This document shows, piece after piece, positions 49,137-61,414 of a stretch of DNA of 64,000 bases. The first letter of the stretch is position 1, and each line of letters opens with the position of its first letter. Under the pieces are notes generated by a model that made no database searches, was not told where the DNA came from, and saw only the letters and a program-made list of their open reading frames with translations. The stretch covers positions 248,001 through 312,000 of the forward strand of contig JAEQBH010002192.1 of the NCBI GenBank assembly GCA_016808115.1. Direction: 5' to 3'. A program made the position numbers and the translations under genes. This DNA comes from Tetrastigma voinierianum. Its lineage: Eukaryota > Streptophyta > Magnoliopsida > Vitales > Vitaceae.

Positions 49137-50620
49137 AGTACAGTTTGGCTGTTAGCCCAAGCGAGCTCACAGGGCTCCAAGGCTATTGTGCCTTTTTGAG
49201 CATTTAGGGTTCGAAAAACTAATCTATTGGGCTCTTGGAAGACAAGGTTGTCTGGTGTTAAGCTCTGGCGAGCTACGGGGCTCGTGGGCGCTAAGGCATT
49301 GAGTACATTAAATAAAAGTGAGGCTATAGGGCTCTGGGCGATGAGCCTTCACGAGCTATTAAGCTTTACAGGGAGTGAGCTCTGCGGGCTCTTGGGCCTA
49401 AAGCCTGCTGAAGTTGTTAGCTCACTGCGTGAAACTACGAGGGGCTCGTGGGCGTTAAGGCCTTCTTGGTACATTAAGCTACGCAAGCGAGAGATTCTGA
49501 GGGCTCTGGTCTTGGGCCTTCACGAGGCTATTCAATCTCCTGACTAAGCTCACCCAGCTCTCTGGCCGAAATTCTGCAGGCTCGCGTTCCCAAGGCCTTA
49601 CGGCTGTTAAGCTCTGCAAAGTAGGCTGCAGGCTCATTCTTGAACGCTCAGGCCGCTCTGGCTGTTCAGCTGGCGAACCCCTCTGCCCAGGAGCTGGGCG
49701 AGGGCCTTACGGCTGTTAAGGCTTTGCAAGCGAGCTCTTGGGCTCCTGGCGCGAGGCTTTCTGAGTTGTTGAGCTCGCAAGCGGTATAGGGCTCTTGGGT
49801 GTTGAGGCCTTCATGATCTGTTAAGCTCTGCAAATTGGGCTACTAGGCTCTGGGGCGAGGCCTTCTGGTGTTAAGGCTGCAAGGCCCAGCTGTTGGGCTC
49901 AGGGCGCTAAGACCCTCACTGTGAGCGAGGCCTCTTGGGCTCTTGGCGTGGGCCGCCATGAAAGCTATTGGGTTACGGTGGGGCTCTTGGGCTCGGGCGC
50001 TAAGACCCTCTGCTTGCGGCGAGCTACTAGGCTCTTGGGCGCTAAGACCCTCCTAAGTTGCTAAGCTCTGCTTGAGTGAGGTTCTTTGAGACTCCGGGAC
50101 ACCCAAGGGCACCTTCCTGTGACGAGGCTCTTTGGGTTCGAAGACCTCTGTTTTTGCTTAAACCTAAGCTGGAATCTGTTAGAGCTCCGGGAGTCTTCAA
50201 AGAACCCTCTGTGAGACTGGCTACTAGGCTCCTAGGCGTAAGACCCTCATGAGTTGTTAAACTCTATGGGCGATCAGAGATCTCTGAGTGCTCAGACCTC
50301 TGTGAACTAAGGCTACTGGGCTGTGGGCGCTAAGACCCTCTTGAGGCGGTAGAAACTCTGGGTGACTACTGACAGGAGCTAAGACCTCACCACTTCGTGG
50401 CAAGACTCTTGGTCTCTGGTCTTTGGACCTCTGGTGCTGCAGCTCTGGGAGGCTTAGCCTCTTGCTGGGCTCTCAGGGACCTTAAGACCCTCCTGCGGCG
50501 GGGGCAGCTGGCGGCCCGAGCAGCCGGGCCAGACCTGGTTGGTCAGGCGAAAACCCCGGGGACTCGGGCGAAGCCATTAACCAACTCCGTTTATCAATGT
50601 TCAGACCTCAATAACTGAGC
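49137..50620 (+). repeat. GC-rich degenerate tandem array, left part
   Basis: The unit is about 50-60 bp, built around GGGCTCTTGGGCGCTAAG, then RCCCTC or GCCTTC, then ACGAGCTGTTAAGCTCTGC and GCGAGCTAC. GGGCTC..GGGCG cores appear at about 49278, 49329, 49388 and 49442 and recur to 50500. Units are strongly diverged with indels. The open frames at 49227-49547 and 50397-50618 are translations of the repeat and show no domain. The array resumes at 63335 after the nested insertion. Confidence 0.8.
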
Positions 50621-51496
50621 GTTTAAATTTAGACACCACTTAACATTTACATTTAAAAAATAAATTTCTGTGAAGGCATTACATGCCTTTCAAAATGATT
50701 TACAAAATAGATATTGAGAGTTTAAATCATTTTTTTTAAAATATCAAAGTTAAAAAAGCTTATGACATGAATACCTGATCGAGAGCATATAAGTTATTTA
50801 TTATGACTTGGCGCTCTATAGATCTTGGTCACTTTGATCCTCTATATATATCATAAATTTTTGCGCGTGTTAAATGATAATAACCACATTTCCTTCTTAG
50901 CGTGGTTATATCTAGGTCTCTATTTGGACCAGAACCAAATATTAAGTTACCTAAACAATGCTTTTGAATCTTTTGAATGATCATGCAAATACAATACATA
51001 TATTTATTTCTTATACATTCCATTTCAGTTGACAGTAATTCCAAATATGTTTTCAATACAGCCAGTATTGATCAAATCATGCATTTTCGCCCTTTCTTAT
51101 CGTTAATTTCAATCCTTTTTCCAATTCCAATATGTCAAAAATCTCAAAGATGTTGGACTACCATACTGAAATTATATGTTTGGTATCTAGGATCTCCCGA
51201 ATCACCGTAGTCCATTGGCTGATGGAGTACTCGCTTGTTGTTTTTATAATACGATCTTGTCATGATGCGGCGATTATTAAAATCAATTCGTAAACACTTC
51301 TGGAAATCTTGTCTGCTTGGGCCTATGGATCGGGTGACACATCAACTCTTGTTGTTTGCTTGATCTTGCTAATTTGACCTATATTGGTATACCAATCTAT
51401 CTTTTATGCGAATTAACGGTTAATCATTCTATTAAGGGCTTTCAAATCACTCATAGCAAAATACGGTATAGTATGTATGTTTGTACAAACCATTCA
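50621..51496 (-). mobile_element. Outer Tekay-like LTR, left portion
   Basis: Non-array DNA between the GC-rich array and the inner element. By its position and the LTR-type right end at 63329 it is read as the 3' part of a minus-strand LTR interrupted at 51496. The left border is not sharply defined and no clear TSD was found. Confidence 0.45.
51492..51496. repeat. Target-site duplication ATTCA, left copy
   Basis: Directly outside the TG at 51497; identical to 61410-61414. Confidence 0.85.
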
Positions 51497-53602
51497 TGAC
51501 AGACCCCCTTCCTAGTGACAGGAAATCTGCCGGCAACTCCACAGTAACCTTCGGCCAAGCTAAGCTCGTGACAAGTTACCATGAAACTAAAAATAGATTA
51601 AAGCGCTGGCTTGTATTTAAACGTGGGTTATAAAAATTTTCACTTTCTCTATTAAAATCACACCTTTAGATTTAATCAGGCGACATAACGGCGCACGGTG
51701 GTCAAGCCAAATACAAAATCGCGCTTGTATAAAAAAATCTCTGGCTCCCTGTGTGTTCGAATGTCTATTCTGACAATAAAGACCTCTGGTCCTCATCAAA
51801 ATATAAGATAAGGATCAATCGATATAAGTTTGCAACCTGTTTTCCTCAAAAACCATGCATGCATATTTTAGATATTTACATATACAAAATGTCACATTTT
51901 AGTTTTATTTTTAATTTACACCTTATCTTATATATAATCACAACACGGCGTTTAGGACTAAGGATCTGGAAAGATCTTCGACGGCACACACACAGTATTT
52001 AAAAGCAGTAGAGGCTGAAGCGAGGCTCGGTGAAATCTATAAGTTCTAAATGCGATGTCTAAGCATTTGTACCTCCCAATATGAAAATGCGTACGAAATG
52101 GTTGTAAAGCATTTATGAGAAAGCGGGTTTTGCTATAAAAACCATTTCTAAAAACTGATTGAAAACTATTTACTGTGTTGAAGCTGTTTCTGGCTGGCTG
52201 GCGATGCAACTAATTAACTGTGAAATACGATGCGAAAACTATATCTTTCTTTGAAATTGTATCGATGTTAATATCGAAAGTACTATCTTTGTCAAGTACC
52301 AACCAGCGTGGCCCATATCTGAAATACCCTAGGAAAGTGATGCCTCGGAGCCTCGAACTGGCATCGGTAGTGAACTCTCGAAACACTACGCTAAGATGGT
52401 CCGGTGAACACGGCGGGATCTATATAGCATAATGGAACCTCATGACCAAAATGCTCGGTGATGGAACCTCGGAACCAACACCTCATCGCTATGTACTAAG
52501 TCAGCGCGCTAACTATATACCTCGAATGTGCAGAGGGCGACTCCTTTATATAAATATATCTTCGATCCCTCTACAACCCCAATTGCCGGCCAGGCAATAT
52601 AGTTGGTATATCCCGTAACACTTGCCATGCACAATCAGAAATACATCGGGCCGGAAGCGAAATTTGTGCCATCTAGGGGGTTTGCTAAACGAGCCAGCGT
52701 TTCTTAAATACTGAGAATCGAACTTTTAACTGAGTATAGCAATTGGGAGGTAAAAAAAAAAATCTTTATAAATCTGTATTTTTAAAGCGCTACAAACTTA
52801 ATAATTTAAACACTTTCATTTTAGAAAATGATTTTGGTACTCACCTTTTTCTCGACTAATTTCTTTCAAATCTTGTCAAACGCTCTAGATTCGTGGGATA
52901 TGATAGCTACACAATTCATTCAAGTGCGAAAATGCCCTCGGTTCGCGTTTTAATACAAAGCATCTGCTTGGAGGCTTTGAAGTGACTATGTCGAGCAAAC
53001 GATTCTAACAAAACTACGTGCTAGTCTGTTGATATAGACGTCGATTATGATGTGAAATTGACCAAAATGTCCATACACATTAAATGCCCTATAAAAACTA
53101 TACGTTTTAGTCGACTTGACTTAAAGGACTTTTTCCATATAGTCTAAAAATACCAGAAACATTTTGAAAATTACATCGGAACTTATTAAGGCTACACTTA
53201 TGAAATTTCAATCCTAAGCGATAAATAGTCCCCAAAATTCAGCCACATTGTCGAACAGTTCAAAAATTCCTAAACTAGGTCTAAAACTTTTGGGACTAAA
53301 GTTCAAACCTTTTACGACCTCTAAGAAAATTTCAAGCCATTCCATGTAAGAAAAAAGAAAAAACGCTGAGACGAAATAACACAGTAGGCAAATTTTCTAC
53401 CTTTTTAAAGTTTGACAAAGGCTAAGATATTGGTACCTATATTAGCTCTCTTCGCGTAGTCGATTTTATATACAACCGGTAGAAAACCTACGATCCGATT
53501 TTAGTAAATCTGAGAAAGAATCAAAAGAGAAAATAAAATAAAAATGGCCTCTGCGCCCTCTCTCTGCGTCTCCTTTGTCGAGTCCTAAGTTTTAGTTTTA
53601 TC

Positions 53603-53634
<32 letters not shown>

Positions 53635-54148
53635 CTTTTTCATGTTTACAATTATTTATTTGGATAAATAATTTCTATTACCTTATTCGAGTTCATTTTG
53701 TCGAAAAATTTTATTTATCGTAATTGAATATTAACAAATATTTACTTGAATTTTTCGAATTTTCACAATCCGTTCGGGTTTATTTTCTAGCCGTCATGCA
53801 GAAATTAGTAAAATATTACAGAGCATGCAGGAATTTATAAAATTTTCACCGATTTTACTAGATTTGTGAGGCAATTTATGACCTGATCCAGTTTAAATCA
53901 TCAGAATCTAGAGAATTTTAAGGCTGCTGAACTATTTTGGCAATTTATTATTATTTTACTATTTAAACTTCCATTAATTATACTTTCACCCCTCAACTTT
54001 CATAATTGTAAAAGTGCCACAATTCTTTGAAAACTTATAATTTACCCTTAAAACAACTTTCAAAAATTCTATTGTAACTAAATTAATTAAGGAAGGCTCT
54101 TGAGTCTTAGTCTGGTTATCTGGTACCCTCTCGGGACGGGGTGTTGCA
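51497..54148 (-). repeat. 3' LTR of the Tekay-type element (2,652 bp)
   Basis: Aligns over its length with 58716-61409. Shared words include AAAATCACACCTTTAGATTTA, GACAATAAAG, AAAATATAAGATAAGGATC, AACCATGCATGCATATTTTA, AATTGGGAGGTAAAA, and CCCTCTCGGGACGGGGTGTT at the end. Contains a (TTA)n run at 53612-53633 and a donor-like AAGGTGAGTA (52838-52847, minus). Confidence 0.93.
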
Positions 54149-54160
54149 AATCCTCCCTCA
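54149..54160 (-). promoter_or_regulatory. Polypurine tract
   Basis: The minus strand reads GAGGGAGGATT directly before the 3' LTR, preceded by CGAGGACGTAAATG, a sequence typical of the end of Tekay coding regions. Confidence 0.8.
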
Positions 54161-54618
54161 TAGAACATTTACGTCCTCGAAATGAACAAAACCTAATATA
54201 AAGAGGATACATGTCCCGGGAAAACAATTGAGGATATTATTTAGCATCCCGAGCCTCGACTCTATGTAGCCTCTTTAATCCCATGATCCCCCATAAAACT
54301 TTGACTAACGGAATGACCTTATTCCTTAAATCTGCTCTCTGCGATCTACTATCTGCATTGGTTGCTCCTTATAGGTCGAATTATCCTTTAGACTCTCTTG
54401 GTGATCTTTAGTACACATGGGAGGGATCTGGAATGCTTGAGACATGGATACATGAAACACATTATGAGCCTTGAACAACTCTACGGAGGAAGGTCTAAAC
54501 TATATGCCTCTTGGTCCCACTGGAAATAATCATATGGCTGTATCACAAGATTTTACTGGCTTTTCGTCACTTCCAAATGCGGACACCTTTCGAGAAACTT
54601 TGAGGAAAAACCTCTCCT

Positions 54619-55599
54619 TTACCTTAAAGCTTGTAGATCCCTACGGCGTTTGTCCGCATAACTTTTCAATCTATCCCTGGCTATCTTGATGTCTCGGACA
54701 ATCTGGATCTTATCTAAGGTAATCTGTACTAACTCTGGGCCTATTAGTCTCCTCTCTCCTACTTCATCCCGGCTATACGGAGATCTGACACTTCGGCCAT
54801 ACAATGTGAATGAATTCATACATCTTTAGTTAACACTTGTTGTTGTAAGCGAACTCCGCCAGGAGAGATAAGTAGTATCCCGGCTTCCGCTAAAGCTCTA
54901 TCACGCATGCTCTAGCGTATCATAGCGTCTGAATAGTTACTCGGCCCGACCATCGATCACGAGGATGGAAAAAGATGTGCTAAAGTGCGGTGGTCCCCAT
55001 GGCATCCTGTAAAGCGGACCAAAATACGGATGTGAATCTGGGATACCGATGCGAGGCTATCGATATAGGAACGAAGTAGCAATGCGGCTATCTCCACATA
55101 TAATTGAGGCCAACATCACTTGGTCATCATTGCTAGCGGGAGAAAATGCGCTGATTTCGTTTAGTTTATCACTATCACCCATATGGCATAAAGTGTTGTG
55201 GGTTGGATTAAAAGCGATAACAAAATCCATAGTAATCTTATCCCTTCCCGTCGGGAATCGGAGAACATATCTTTCTGCGGGCTTACGGTGCTACGCCTTT
55301 ACTGTGGCAGGTTAGGCATCTAGATCACAATCTGCAATTTCACTTTCATGCCCTTCCACGATAATGCTCCTGGTATGATACATCTTAGTCTTTACCAGGA
55401 TGCATAATATCTTTGAAGAGTGAGCCTCTTCCATGATTTCCCTTTTTAGTTCACCTATTCCAGGTACACACATTCGACTCCCTCTAACTATTACGCCATC
55501 GTCTCTCTAATACGGAACTGGTTTTCCTACCACAAATCTACCTTCAGCAATCATCTACGAAACTGCCGACCTTCCTTGATCGATCCCTTTAGAAGAGGA
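54619..55599 (-). pseudogene. Integrase of the Tekay-type element
   Basis: Pieces in several frames: AIWVIV around 55195 with the AHFLP-type neighbourhood mutated; RFTSVFWSALQDAMGT-like sequence at 54990-55035; a RVTIQT piece near 54930; and an open frame 54819-54619 with YGRSVRSPYSRDEVGERRLI, then GPELVQITLDKIQ and KSYADKRRRDLQ, the GPY-side C-terminal region. The core's third acidic residue lies in a damaged stretch. A chromodomain could not be read between 54619 and the purine tract. Confidence 0.8.
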
Positions 55600-56229
55600 C
55601 TAACATAAAATGATGCCCAGCCGGTGTCACGTATCATTCTGCATTGAACTCCCCGAAGATCTCAGCTCTATCAACCAATGGGAGATATCTGTGAATCGCA
55701 TGGAACCCTCCGGTTTCAGAAGCAAGAAGCGTCGGCCACTACATTGGCCTTCCCGGGATGGTGCTACATTGTCTTGATCATAATCATTAATCAACTCGAC
55801 CACGGCGCTGCCTTAAGTTAAGCTCTTTTACGAGTAAAGTTATATTGAATCTTATGATCGGTGGAATATCGACCCCGAGGAACAGTATAGATGTCTCGGA
55901 TCTTTAGGCGAAAACCACTTCTTTGCTAGTTCTAAATCATAGATTCGGTGGATTACGTAGTGCTTCTTTAGCGGGAGGCATAAGCTATCACTCTACCATC
56001 TGTAACCACCTAACCCTTGTGCGGAGGCATCACTGTATACATAACCGTCCTTTCTGACGGTAGTGCTAATCTTGGAGGCTGTAGTCAATCTGTCTCGGCT
56101 CCTCAAACTCCATGTGACTGATATCGACCACTCGAATTTATGATCCTTTTTCAATAGGTGAAGTGTGGGGTTGCTTATCTTGAAAATCCTCGACAAATTT
56201 CTGTAACCTTTGCCAATCAAAGAAACTGC
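55600..56229 (-). pseudogene. RNase H of the Tekay-type element
   Basis: The frame 56220-55993 carries VYSDASAQGLGGY (usually VYSDAS..GLGCVL), with the catalytic Asp in SDAS near 56035. Upstream residues SRIFKI...LLKKDHKFEWS match the RT-RNase H connection. The remainder to about 55600 is frame-broken. Confidence 0.75.
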
Positions 56230-56914
56230 GAACTTTAAGAAACATTTGTGGGTGGCTTCAGTTCACTATAGCTTCAATCTTGAGGATCCACACTAATACC
56301 ATACACTGAAGCTGACATGACCCAGCTACTTTGTCAGCTGCTTGGCACTTACTAAACTTAGCGTATAATTGGCGCTCTCTAAGAATCTGCAATACTGTCC
56401 GGAGATGCTCTGCATGTTCCTCTGGACCGCCTGAGTACACTAGAATGTCATCAATGAATACGATCTGTTCATCTGCATCACGGACTGAATATCCCGTTCA
56501 TCAAATCCATGAGAACGCGGCTGGGGCATTGGTCGATCCGAATGGCATCACTAAGAACTTCGTAGTGACCGTATCACGTCTGAGAAGGTCTTAGAAACAT
56601 CATTCTCCGGACCCTCAGGCGATGGTAGCGACCTTGGGTGTCAATCTTAGAATATACCGAGATCCATGCAATTGGTCAAATAGCTCATCTATCTGAGAGC
56701 GGATCTTGGTTGCGTGTTGTCGCTCGATTCTGTTGTATAGTCTATACAATAGTAAGCTTCCATCTTTCTTCTTTTGAAAATGGGCTCCCCACGGTGAGGT
56801 ACTAGGTCGGATGGAAAGCCCTTGTATATTCCTCAATTGCGCCTTCAATTCTGAAACTCTCTTTGCGATACGTATGGAGGAATGGATATCAAACAGGTCC
56901 ACGGAGTGGTTCAA
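56230..56914 (-). pseudogene. Reverse transcriptase of the Tekay-type element
   Basis: 56914-56615 contains STSPWGAHFQKKKDGSLLLY, the start of the gypsy RT finger region (usually SPWGAPVLFVKKKDGS), and SQIDELFDQLHGSRY. A different frame at 56447-56458 encodes the FIDD form of the catalytic motif, followed by ILVYSGG and PEEHAEHLRTVLQILRE with KFSKC. At least two frameshifts separate these pieces. Confidence 0.85.
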
Positions 56915-57394
56915 TAACGAGAACTTAATTTCTCACATCAGGGGTAAACACAGAAATATCATGCGGAAAGACATGCAGAACTCTTTGACTATGGGGATGT
57001 CTTAGTAGGTGTCCCTCTTATCTGTCATTCTGATGATAACCACAGCGGCCTTTAGAAGCTTGTTTAAGACGGTCGTGGCATTAATGAGACTAGAGGCGAT
57101 CTCTCTTGATTCGAAATATCACGCTGGTTCCTGCAGTGGAACGATCTTACTTCCTTTCTTATAGCGATCTAAAGGTGGCTGTGCACAGATAACCAGTCCA
57201 TACCCCGAGATTATATCGAAATCATGGATACCTAACAACATCAAGTCTATTTGGAAAATCCTTATTACGGATGCTTTGATCCTCTTCACACGGAACTATC
57301 GCTCGGATGTCATAATATCCCCATTAGATGCGGAAACCACCATACGACCATCTATGGTTTGCAGGACTCTATCTGGTGCCTCTAAGTGAATGGT

Positions 57395-57440
57395 CACCCG
57401 AAATAAATGAATGAGTGGCTCACTGGGTCCTGTATATATG
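57395..57440 (-). pseudogene. Aspartic-protease motif of the Tekay-type element
   Basis: The minus strand reads QDPVSHSFIYFG, matching the D-[ST]-G-x-[ST]-H-S-F-I motif of gypsy proteases, with the catalytic Asp codon at 57427-57429 but the Thr-Gly pair replaced by Pro-Val. The lesion would inactivate the enzyme. Confidence 0.6.
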
Positions 57441-57449
57441 CATCATGAT

Positions 57450-58560
57450 CTAAATGGCGAAATCATACCGGTAATCACGTCTGTTGACTACATGCGCCTC
57501 CTGTGTGTGTTGTAAATACCAGGAGCCGAATCACAGTACCACTCGAGATCGGCTAATCGGGGTGCCTGCCTCCTGCGCCCCTGCGCGACCTACACCGGGT
57601 CTTTGTCTTGCCACCCTCTGCCCTAAACCACCCACCCGGCTTTGGCCCGGGACGAGTGCAGGGTAGATGCTCTGTACCTGCACCTCTCGGAGGTCTTACC
57701 CAGCTGCTTGTGGACGAGTCTCGAGATAAAGTGACCTTCCTACTCGCAATGGAAACATCCTGTCAAGTTCATCCTGCACTCTCCGAAATGCCTCCTCGAC
57801 ATAGCAGGTATGATGGAAAAATGATCTGGAATCTGCCACCTCCCCCAGAGTCTTCGGTGATCGAACGGATCCCTGGCTAGATGCTACTCCTCATCTGAGC
57901 CTCTGCATTGATCCTTCTTTCCTTTCTTTCTCTTAGGCGGCCCGGTGTCAAGGTGACTAGTGGGAGCACCTCTCTTCTTGTTTGGCCATACGAGTTAGAA
58001 CTAAAGCATCGCTGCACGTCTGACCTCGAGCTTTTCATAAAATTCTTTGCTTTGCTTTACTTTAAAGTTTCTAAAAACTTTTCATAAACTATTCCCTTGC
58101 TTTTTGCTATATCTATTATCTGAAACTGTGTCTCTGATGTGAGTGGAAGGACCTCGTGTCCATGTCACTTTTTAATCGGTAATTATGGTGGAAAGACCTC
58201 ATCTCGTCACCATATAATAACTAAGCTAACCACTATCTAACCATAAGTACCTGCCTCTACTGGGTCGCGGTACCATCAAGTTTTAGCCCCTAATTTGGGC
58301 GCGTTCTGTCATGCCCCTCGCTCTTGGAGGCTCAGGTGTACGACGGGTAGGCTGGCGTAACAATCGTATAACGATCCATCGTGAGTACCGCCACAGGTCT
58401 GCGGCCCTCGATGGTTTTACTGGGGGCTGATTCATTGAAGCGTCTTCCGATCTAAGGGTGTGCTCGACATATCTCTCTGGTGGTGCCTGGTGCGAAGTCC
58501 CTAGGTCGACCTCTATGACCTCGTCCGGACATAATGCTGTGAATTTCAAGATTAAAAGGT
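57450..58560 (-). pseudogene. Gag region of the Tekay-type element, heavily eroded
   Basis: Lies between primer site and protease, where gag belongs. The minus frame 58549-58283 contains a proline/arginine stretch TRRTPEPPRARG that fits a gag N-terminus. 57880-57950 gives a basic Lys/Arg run. A zinc knuckle could not be read cleanly. Assignment is mainly positional. Confidence 0.45.
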
Positions 58561-58700
58561 CGGTGACACTTTTTCAATATCGATGCATGCAAGGATTAGC
58601 AAAACAATGTAGGTTGCGATAGAATCATTATTATAAAAACAATTCTATGAAAATATTGTGGAAAAGCGTCCTGAAAAGCAGGCGAACTATACTTTAAAGC

Positions 58701-58712
58701 GCACCGATACCA
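58701..58712 (-). promoter_or_regulatory. Met-tRNA primer-binding site
   Basis: The minus strand reads TGGTATCGGTGC, 10 of 12 identical to TGGTATCAGAGC, three bases inside the 5' LTR. Confidence 0.8.
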
Positions 58713-58715
58713 AGT

Positions 58716-60839
58716 TGACGGACCCCCTTCCCTAGTAGCCGGGAAATGTAGGCAACTCCACGGTAACCTCCGGCCAGCTTCGCACATTGACAAGTTACAC
58801 CATGAAGCTAAAAGCGGGTTAAAAGCTACTTTGAAGCGTATTTAGCTTGATGGGTTATAAGAATTTTCACTTTTCATTAAAATCACACCTTTAGATTTAG
58901 CAATCGTGACATAACATTTGCCGCGGTGGTCAAGCCAAATACAAAATCACTGTATAAAAATACACTCCCGATATTGTTCAAATGTCGACTCTGACAATAA
59001 AGGACCTGCGGTCTCGTCAAAATATAAGATAAGGATCAATCGATATAAAGTTTATGTGACCTTGTTTTAAAAACCATGCATGCATATTTTACAAAAGATA
59101 TTTACATATACAAAATGTCACATTTTAAGTTTTACTATTTTTAATTTACACCTTATCTTATATATAATCACAACACAGCGTTTAGGACTAAGGATCCTGG
59201 AAAGATCTTTCGGCTTCAGCACCTGCACCTGAAAAATTATTTTAAAAAAGAAGAAAGCGTGAGCAACGGGCTCGGTGAGTACTATAGTTCTAAATGCGCG
59301 TGTCTCTTTACATTTGTACCTCGATATGAAAATAATGCAATGGTTGTAAAAGCGTTTATGGCAGTTTTGCTATAAAAACCATTTCTAAGCGAGTTAACTA
59401 TTCTTCATTGGCCCATTTACCAACTGTGAAAGCGTGCAGCTTAATTACAGCTGGCGAAATACGATTACGAAAACTATTTATGCTGCTGGCGTATCGTGGT
59501 GGTTAATATCTGAAAGTACCTCTTGTAAATCAAGTACCAACACGTGGCCTATGAGCCACCCTAGAAGTGATGCCTCGGAGCCTGAACGCTGGCATTGTGG
59601 TAGTGAACCTCGAACACTGCAGGCTAAGATAATTGGGTGAACACTGGCGGGATCTATATAGCATAATGAACCTCGGAACCAAAAATGCTCGGTGATGGAA
59701 CCTCGGGAACCAACACCTCATCGCTATGTACTAAATCGTGGGCGCTAACTATACCTCAACGAATGTCACGGAGAAAGCGACTCACTATATAAATATATGC
59801 TAGATCTAACCCCCAATTGCCCGACCGGGCAATATAGTTGATCATAATATCCCATAACCTTGCCATGCACAATCCGAGAAATACACTCCCGGCTAGGAGG
59901 CGAGTTGTGCCATCTAGGGTTTAAACCAGACCAAAGCTATTTCCTTAAATCTTAATCGAACTTTTAAGTAATTGGGAGGTAAAAGTCTTTGTAAATCTAT
60001 ATTTTCAAGCACTTTACAAACTTATGTTTAAACACTTTCATTTAGAAAATGATTTTGAGTACTCACCTTTTCTCGACTAATTTCTTTCAAATCTTGTCAA
60101 GCGCACTCTAGATTCTCGTCGGATGCTCAAATCGCCTACACAATTCATTCAAATTACGAAAATGCCCTCAGTTTAACGTTTAACCACTTAAAACATGCCG
60201 CGAGAACTTTGTGTATATCGACGGCCGTTAGCAAAGACTGCGTGCCCCAGTCCCGTTCAATATGGACATCGATTATATATGATGTGAAAGTGACCAAAAT
60301 GTCCATACCATTAAATGCCTATAAAGAAACTATATGTTTTAGTCAACTTTGACTTAAGGGACTTTCATATGATGCAAAAATACCCAGAAACATTTTGAAA
60401 GAAATTCTGTCCAGAGCTTGTCCAGAGCTACACTTATGAAATTTCAATCAAAGCGTCGAAAATAGTCCCCCGAAATTCAATACATTGTCGAACCGCAGTT
60501 CCAAAAATTCCCTAAACTCGGTCTAAAAATTTTGGGACTAAAGTTCTACGATAACTACGACTTTCTAAGAAAATTTCAATTCACGTAACCTTTAGGCTTG
60601 AAAATAACACAGATTAGGCAAATTTTACGCCTTTTAAGTTTGTGAAAGGCTAAGATATTGGTACACATCGCATTGGCTAAGCGTGGTGATTTTGCCTTAC
60701 GCCCCGATAAAAACCTCGATCCGATTTTTCGTATTAAATCGAGAAAAGAATCCAAAGAAAATAAAATAAAAATCGTACTCTCTAACGCCCTCTCTCTGCT
60801 TGTCTCCAGCCATCTAGTCCCTGCGATTTTGATTTTATC

Positions 60840-60886
<47 letters not shown>

Positions 60887-61409
60887 TTTTCTTTAATTAT
60901 TGTTGGATAAATAATTTCTATTATCTTATTAGTTCATTTTGTGTCCCAAAAAATTTTATTTATCCTAAATGAATATTCTTTATATACTTGCCATTTTTCA
61001 GAATTTTTCAAAAATCCCGTTTTCAGGTTTCACTCTAAACCCATCGCCTAAAATGTCGTAAAATATTTCGATTGTCTCGGAATTTAACGAAACTTTCTTG
61101 GGTTACTAGATTTCGGTGAGACGATTTACTTGACTCATGATCCGTTTCGTCATCCAGAATCTGAAATTTCGAACTTCCACTGACATTTTATGTTTATTAT
61201 TATTTTACTATTCATTTCCATTAATTATACTTTCACCCCCTCAACTTTCATGATTGCTAAAAAGTGCCACAATTCTTTGAAAACTTTATAATTTTACCCT
61301 TAAAACAAAAGCACAAAAATACATTATGTGGTAAATTAATTAAGGAAGAATTTCTTCGATGCACATCTGGTTACACATACCGTACACCCTCTCGGGACGG
61401 GGTGTTACA
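58716..61409 (-). repeat. 5' LTR of the Tekay-type element (2,694 bp)
   Basis: Partner of 51497-54148, with many short indels between them. The (TTA)n run is twice as long here (60841-60885). A donor-like AAGGTGAGT occurs at 60061-60069 (minus). The TATAAATATA-type AT block near 59780-59800 and the CTATATAGC near 59655 are candidate core-promoter words. Which one is used cannot be told. Confidence 0.93.
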
Positions 61410-61414
61410 ATTCA
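61410..61414. repeat. Target-site duplication ATTCA, right copy
   Basis: Directly outside the CA-side end TGTTACA at 61409. Confidence 0.85.

Larger units (their letters stand above)
51497..61409 (-). mobile_element. Ty3/gypsy Tekay-type retrotransposon, complete structure, decayed coding
   Basis: 9,913 bp on the minus strand. Exact 5-bp duplication ATTCA at 51492-51496 and 61410-61414. Two LTRs: 58716-61409 (5') and 51497-54148 (3'). The 5' LTR starts TGTAACACCCCGTCCCGAG, and the 3' LTR starts TGCAACACCCCGTCCCGAG after the purine tract. A primer site TGGTATCGGTGC (58701-58712) adjoins the 5' LTR. Domains in minus order: gag remnant, aspartic protease-like motif, reverse transcriptase with FIDD, RNase H with YSDAS, integrase core and C-terminal region. 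The internal region is only 4.57 kb, and frames are broken throughout by small indels. Confidence 0.93.

Noticed and set aside
49227..49547. 106-residue open frame with repeating LW/LLGL segments
   Set aside because: A translation of the GC-rich tandem array. The repetition follows the DNA unit and there is no start context or domain.
57484..57880. Plus-strand proline-rich open frames
   Set aside because: Antisense to the gag-protease part of the minus-strand Tekay element.
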